Below are positions 59,078 to 64,000 of a stretch of 64,000 bases of DNA, in pieces. Source of the stretch: Endothia cerciana (taxonomy: Eukaryota > Ascomycota > Sordariomycetes > Diaporthales > Cryphonectriaceae); NCBI GenBank assembly GCA_026119935.1, contig JALRMH010000028.1, positions 372,001 through 436,000 on the forward strand, written 5' to 3'. Every line of letters begins with the position of its first letter. Within the stretch, counting starts at the first letter, position 1. A model generated the notes under the pieces. That model made no database searches and was not told where the DNA came from. It was given only the letters and a program-made list of their open reading frames with translations. A program made the position numbers and the translations under genes.

Positions 59078-61868
59078 AGATGATCACGCCTCTGGATCTC
59101 TCCGATACCGACGCACTCCACTCTCCTCTCCACTTCCGAACGCGCGTTCCAGCCCATCGGGTCGGCGAGCAGCATTATCAAATATCGAGTGTGCATCCCG
59201 CGAGAAGATTTCCAAGTTGAGCACACCCACCCAAGGATCCCAAGATAAACCTCACCCGTGAAGGGACCATTCATGAAAGCCAGAGCCTCTTCGTTCCCCA
59301 CGCTAGTAGGGATGAGCCTGGGGGTACTATGGTAGAGCTCCCCTGGTATACGTTCATTTGGGATGAGGGTTACCACGGTAGCTGCCAGGGCACTGCGGGA
59401 TTGGCTTCCATTTTCGAGGCCGGCGACGGGGTTGGGGGAATTTGTTCGCTCATTTGGTATGGATCACGACACGGAAGATGCCACTGATGAGATCTTCACG
59501 ATCGATACTCGCGTCTCATACCCTACGCAGATCGAAGCCCCTGAGGACCCTGGGAAGACGGAGATTCCCCTTTGGAACTTATCTCTAAAGTCACAATTCG
59601 CTCTTCACGCCGGCCGCGAAATGATACCCCTCAGGGCTCAGCTGATACCATCAATGCCGAGAGGGAGGACGTCCAACCCATCTCTCGCTGCTCGGAAACC
59701 GCCCCCTCCCCCCGGCGCGCGATAAGGCCGCTGGGCCCGCTGGACCGTTTCCTTCCATGCCAAAGCTGAGATCCGGAGCTGAAGATGCCGACGATCACCG
59801 ATAAACCCAATTCGAGTTCTACTGCTGTCTCCGCCACGGCTGAACGCTCCTCTGTTAGGTGACCCCACCCCCCACACGGTCTTGATTTACACGAGGCATC
59901 TTTGCAACAGACCTGTCTACCGGGGGTTTGGGGCGCGGTGGGGGGGGGGGGGTGCCGTTCCTGACCACGGCGATAGTGCTTACGGTGGAACCAGGGAAAT
60001 CTGATACACCAACACACCACGACCAGTACGTCGCTCTCTGGAGGGAGCTCTCCCGCCCGGCGTGTGAGGTCACCTCCCTGGCCCCGGGCCCCACACTCGG
60101 CATCCCAAGCCAGCCTCGTGGCCTGTCGAGGCCGCAGCCAACGTTCTTTTCTTGGGCGTGTGAGGTCTTCGACCTCAAGGCCCGGCGCGTCAACTGGTCC
60201 CACCAGAGGAAAATTTACCCTACTGGGCAACACACTGGCTCGCAAGCGCTTACTGACGAGGCCTTGGCGTGCTCACCATGCCAGATCTGATCCCCCACCC
60301 TCGCCCTACGAGGCACTATCTACACACGTACACTGCTGGGCGATGCAAGCGCACACCCCCAGTGCCTTCAACGCCCATCCAGGCCCCCCCAGTGACACCG
60401 TACTGGCCTCGGGGGTGACACCTGCAGGTCATAGCGCACGCAAATATCGAAACTGACCTTTCAATCCTCGCATGGGGATTCTGCCCCCCCTTGCACATGG
60501 GCGTCCCTACGCTGGAACGAAGCTGGAGTTCATGCCGGCACATTTCTGAGCAGTCGTATTATCCTCCCCCCCCCCCCCCGCAATCTCATTTACGGACTAC
60601 CACGGCATGGTAGGAGTAGTCGTCGTGGCTTGCTCGCTTCGCCCGTCACAGGGTCAAAAGGTGCGGTGGCCTTCGCCGGCAGGCCAACGCTGCCCTGAAG
60701 ATACCATGGTAGAACGCTCTCCGGCTAGTTCAAGTCCACAGAGCCTGTGGGATCCCGAGACTGGCCGGCGAACCTCCCGGCGATGGACGACCCCGGTGGG
60801 CACAGCATCACGGCGGGCAGAATAGGACGCTGGCCCCCGGGGCCGGGGGAGGGGGGGTGCACGGTGATCCTAATCCTTGGCATGCTTGGACGTTATCGTC
60901 CGTGGTCAGATGATTTACACGCGACGCAGCGAGGGGCCGATACCCGTCGACATCAGCACTATCCGGTTCCTCATCTCCACCCGTTGACCCCGTGACCGTC
61001 ATCAATCTGGGATTAACAACATTGCGTTCGCTTAGGTTGCAACGAGAACCAACATGCCGGGACAACTAGTACAGTCTCGGAGGACTAAGCTCCTACCGAA
61101 CCGGAGAACAGTCGATGATCATGATGTGGGGGCTCGACGCAGCATCGCCGTGGCTCACCAGGCTGCCTCGATAAACCTCGTCGATATCAGACCAGGAGGG
61201 GAGTATCACGTCCGGCTTGGTATGCACACGCCGTCTCCAGGGCCCTCCTTCTCCTTGGCGGCGGAAGTCGTGACCGCTCATGTCCGAGACGAGACTTCTC
61301 CCTTTGATAGTGATTCACGTCACACGAGGTGAGGGCGCCAGTGTGCCCAGGTGCCCTTCGCATCTCTTCCCGTTCACGTACTTTACATGCTCGAGCAACT
61401 ACTAGGCAGATGTCTGGGGTGGCGGCCCTGCCTGCCGTCGTGGCTCCCTGCCCTGCTGCTATCTCCTGCGGATGAGCGATGGCTGCTGGAGGGTACGCCC
61501 TGATAGGCTGGACCATGCCGCTGTCAACATCGATGGCTGGCTTGGCGGCTTAAAAGGCACGTGGATGTGTCGATAACCAACACCGGATCTCGCCCGATAT
61601 GAGATGTCGCCGCAGGTGTGCTTCATCACACAGTTAAGCTACTCTGCTTCAGGATCTGCCAAAGGAGCACACGCCAGAACCATATCAATATCACACATGG
61701 CAGCTAGTGGCACATGACTCGCCGCCTCAGCTGGATCCTACATATGATACGCAGATGAGTTCTGAGGGGCATCAATAGACCACCACCCACCTCGCAGCAT
61801 CCAAGATACAATGGACCGTAATGCCCGAGGAAGAGGGTGTGGTGGCCATCCATATCTTCACACCCCCC

Positions 61869-61876
<8 letters not shown>

Positions 61877-61902
<26 letters not shown>
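61877..61902. repeat. CA microsatellite
   Basis: About 13 CA units after a C/CCCA-rich stretch, intergenic. Confidence 0.9.
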
Positions 61903-63604
61903 TCTCGAAGTCCCTCACCCCGCACCGACCTGCACATAACCCGCAGCATGCATGCACAGCAGCATGCGGGCGATGACCTTTTGTCGTCACCCCCTCCACA
62001 CACTCTCCCTCTTTTCCGGTTCACAGAAGTTAACTACCCCCGTTTATACCCCGCCGCCATCTACTATGTAATAGTCGTCGGGCGCTATGCCTGTACCAAG
62101 CGCTATGGCTGGCCCCTGAGGGATTCTGAGTGGAGTCCCAACAGCTTGGGGCTGTCCGACGTGCGAGAGAGGCAGCGAGCCGACGCCGTGCCTGGTTTCA
62201 ACCCCCCATGGGAGGAATGGGTGTTGCGGGCGCCCACATCCTCCTCTCCCCCATACGCCGTTACTGGCCGAGCCGTATATGCGCGCTGCAGGTCGGTCCT
62301 CTGGGGGCTGGTCTGTTGCTACGCAGTGCGCTGAGGATGGTACCTGGTTGTATGTGTGCAGGAGTGTGTGTGTGTGTGTGTCTGGTTCGTCTTGGTCTCT
62401 CTGCCTTGCTATGGTGCATACCAGCGGCGGGTCTAGGGGGCATATCAGCCAGCCAGTGCCCCCCCCTCCGCGCTCCAACGGGGGAAGCGAGAGGTCGGGG
62501 CCGCTCTGGGGGGACACCTGCGCTTCATCGGACTCGCCTCTGGCGCCCAGCGCTCTGTCGCCGACGCGCCGGCCACAGCGGGCTCGCCACGCCAGCCAAG
62601 TCCTCGGCTATGCTTGCCAGGGCGCCCAGGCCGGCCCTGTCCCCCAGCCTGTAGCCTTTACGCCCAGACGCGCCCGAGACCGTTTTCGGCATGCCGATGA
62701 GCCAGCCATACGAGGAACCCCCCAACCCACCTGCCCTTTCTGATTGATGGACGGGGCCCGGGGGAGGGGGGGCGGGCGAGACCCGATAGCATCGAACGGA
62801 CGGGTCATTTTGTTTTTTTTTTCTTCACGCGCGGGCTCGATTCGCTGCTAGATGGTGAGCCGTTTGATGCTCGGTGAGCTGTTCTCCTGCAGCCAGGCGG
62901 TACCGGTTGCTACGTGCAGTGTTGCTTTTTCCATCCCTCCCCCAGTCTTCGCTTGGATGTGGACGTGCCACTGCAATCTGGCTATATTCGGTCCCCCCCC
63001 TCCGGAACGCCGCGCCTCGGTCTCACGATTACCGCGCTGCATGGTGTGTCGGCAACGTCATGATGCCACGATACTTTCCGTATTTTTCATGCAAGGTAAG
63101 CACACCAGCATGGCCGATCCGGCCTAGACACGGCGGAACGGGAGGTGGCGACGCCCATATGGACACACAGGCAGGCAGGCAGGCGGGCAAAGCATGCAAG
63201 TCGGGTGTTAACACCCGCCCGAGTCTCACGGCAGCAGCAGGCCCTAAAAACACCATGCCGTGGAACACACCCGTGACGGTTGGCTGAGGGGACGCCTACC
63301 GGGGACTCGCCCCCCTAGCCTCTATGGGCGTGTCAGGCTGGGCTGGGACGGGCTCGTACGCACTATTGCTGTCCCGGTGGCCGAGCCTGTGGCTCTTTCT
63401 TCAAGAAGGTGACCTGATGGCTGCCGTCCCGTGGGACGAGGTCATGTGAGCCTCCTGTGGGAGGCTGTCAGGGGGGCTGCGTAGCTCGCGGAGGGAGACC
63501 CGACACGGCATGGAGTGCCGGGTGAGGTCGGACGTGTCTACCCGTGCTGCTCTGCTCGTGGTCGTGGCCCAACGAACCACGGCATATCGTGTCGCATGTC
63601 AAAG

Positions 63605-63616
63605 GTGTGTGTGTGT

Positions 63617-63648
<32 letters not shown>

Positions 63649-63649
63649 A
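63605..63649. repeat. GT then CT compound microsatellite
   Basis: A short GT run followed by about 13 CT units, intergenic, near the right window edge. Confidence 0.9.
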
Positions 63650-64000
63650 CGGCGACCGTGCGCTCAACGTACCTCATGGGGCGACAAGCTGTCCCTCGCC
63701 CTCATCCTGTGCCACCACCAAGCCCAGACCCGGCTACGGCTGCCCTCCTGGATTCCCAGAAGGCCCCGGCATGATGATCACCCAATGCTACTCCCCATAT
63801 TGCGCGGACTCTATGCTCCTGAGCAGCCGGCTATACGTCCCCATCATTCTTTCTCGCTCGACGGGAACGTTCGGGGAGAGGCCAGATACTGACCACACAG
63901 CAGACCTCCCGCCCCCCTCACCACACGAAGTCACCCGCCGGCTTCCCCCTTCCAGCCAGACCTGCATCCCTGGACCACTTGGGTACGGCTCCCGCATCAC

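Larger units (their letters stand above)
50874..64000. other. 13-kb gene desert to the window end
   Basis: I cannot support any gene here. The first several hundred bases are probably leader and promoter of the ECL1-like gene. The DNA is not AT-rich. It holds C/G tracts (52911-52922, 53497-53508, 53956-53967, 54229-54239, 54846-54856, 58214-58224, 59940-59952, 60566-60579). TACTAC/GTAGTA-type palindromes lie at 52077, 54803, 58033, 58366, 59066, 60597 and 60702, a GTCCAC(GTC) tandem at 53306-53329, and microsatellites at 61877-61902, 62364-62381 and 63605-63649. Protein-like frames at 55571-55921 and 56122-56385 (+) are noted but unproven. Confidence 0.5.

Noticed and set aside
1..64000. Search for CRISPR arrays, rRNA genes, telomere repeats, transposase genes and secondary-metabolite clusters
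   Set aside because: None seen. The tandem repeats found are microsatellites without spacers, and no TTAGGG arrays, rRNA blocks or backbone synthases are recognisable.

Overview
This window looks like nuclear DNA of a filamentous ascomycete (Pezizomycotina, most likely a Sordariomycete; I cannot name the genus). The evidence is the gene content: allantoicase, a PAS-type hybrid histidine kinase, an ECL1-type lifespan factor, a class II aldolase/adducin protein, the CCT gamma chaperonin and a PRKRIP1 homologue. Introns are short (59-299 nt), with GTANGT/GTGAGN donors and CTGAC/CTAAC branch sites. The coding DNA is GC-rich. I see no plasmid, phage, CRISPR or intact transposon.

Layout: 1-978, 3' part of a TBC (Rab-GAP) gene (+). 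979-5200, no supported gene. 5201-6845, conserved Pro/Gln-rich fungal protein (-). 6846-15792, long desert. 15793-16931, allantoicase (-). 18439-19499, cytochrome b561 membrane protein (+), divergent from allantoicase. 20937-27351, a hybrid histidine kinase of about 2017 residues in four exons (-). 27352-31987, desert with microsatellites. 31988-33921, phosphoglycerate-mutase-like phosphatase with a long disordered tail (-). 35554-36195, PRKRIP1/DUF1168 (+), converging on CCT3 at 36366-38368 (-, six exons). 40634-41758, class II aldolase/adducin protein (+). 41759-50429, desert with two weak candidate spliced genes (about 42905-43858 and 49589-50107, both -). 50430-50873, ECL1-like zinc protein (-). 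50874-64000, 13 kb without a gene I can support.

The genes are mostly unrelated housekeeping, signalling and catabolic functions. They do not form a pathway cluster, and I see no biosynthetic gene cluster.

The most distinctive features are in non-coding DNA. There are about 30 C/G homopolymer tracts of 11-15 nt, in intergenic DNA and introns but not in coding exons. Long pyrimidine homopolymers sit in introns. Small palindromes built on TACTAC/GTAGTA recur. The gene deserts are not AT-rich, so they do not look like classic RIP-degraded repeat islands. I did not find a convincing undescribed system. The best leads are the two hidden spliced genes, the in-frame UAG in the TBC gene, and the homopolymer and palindrome families.
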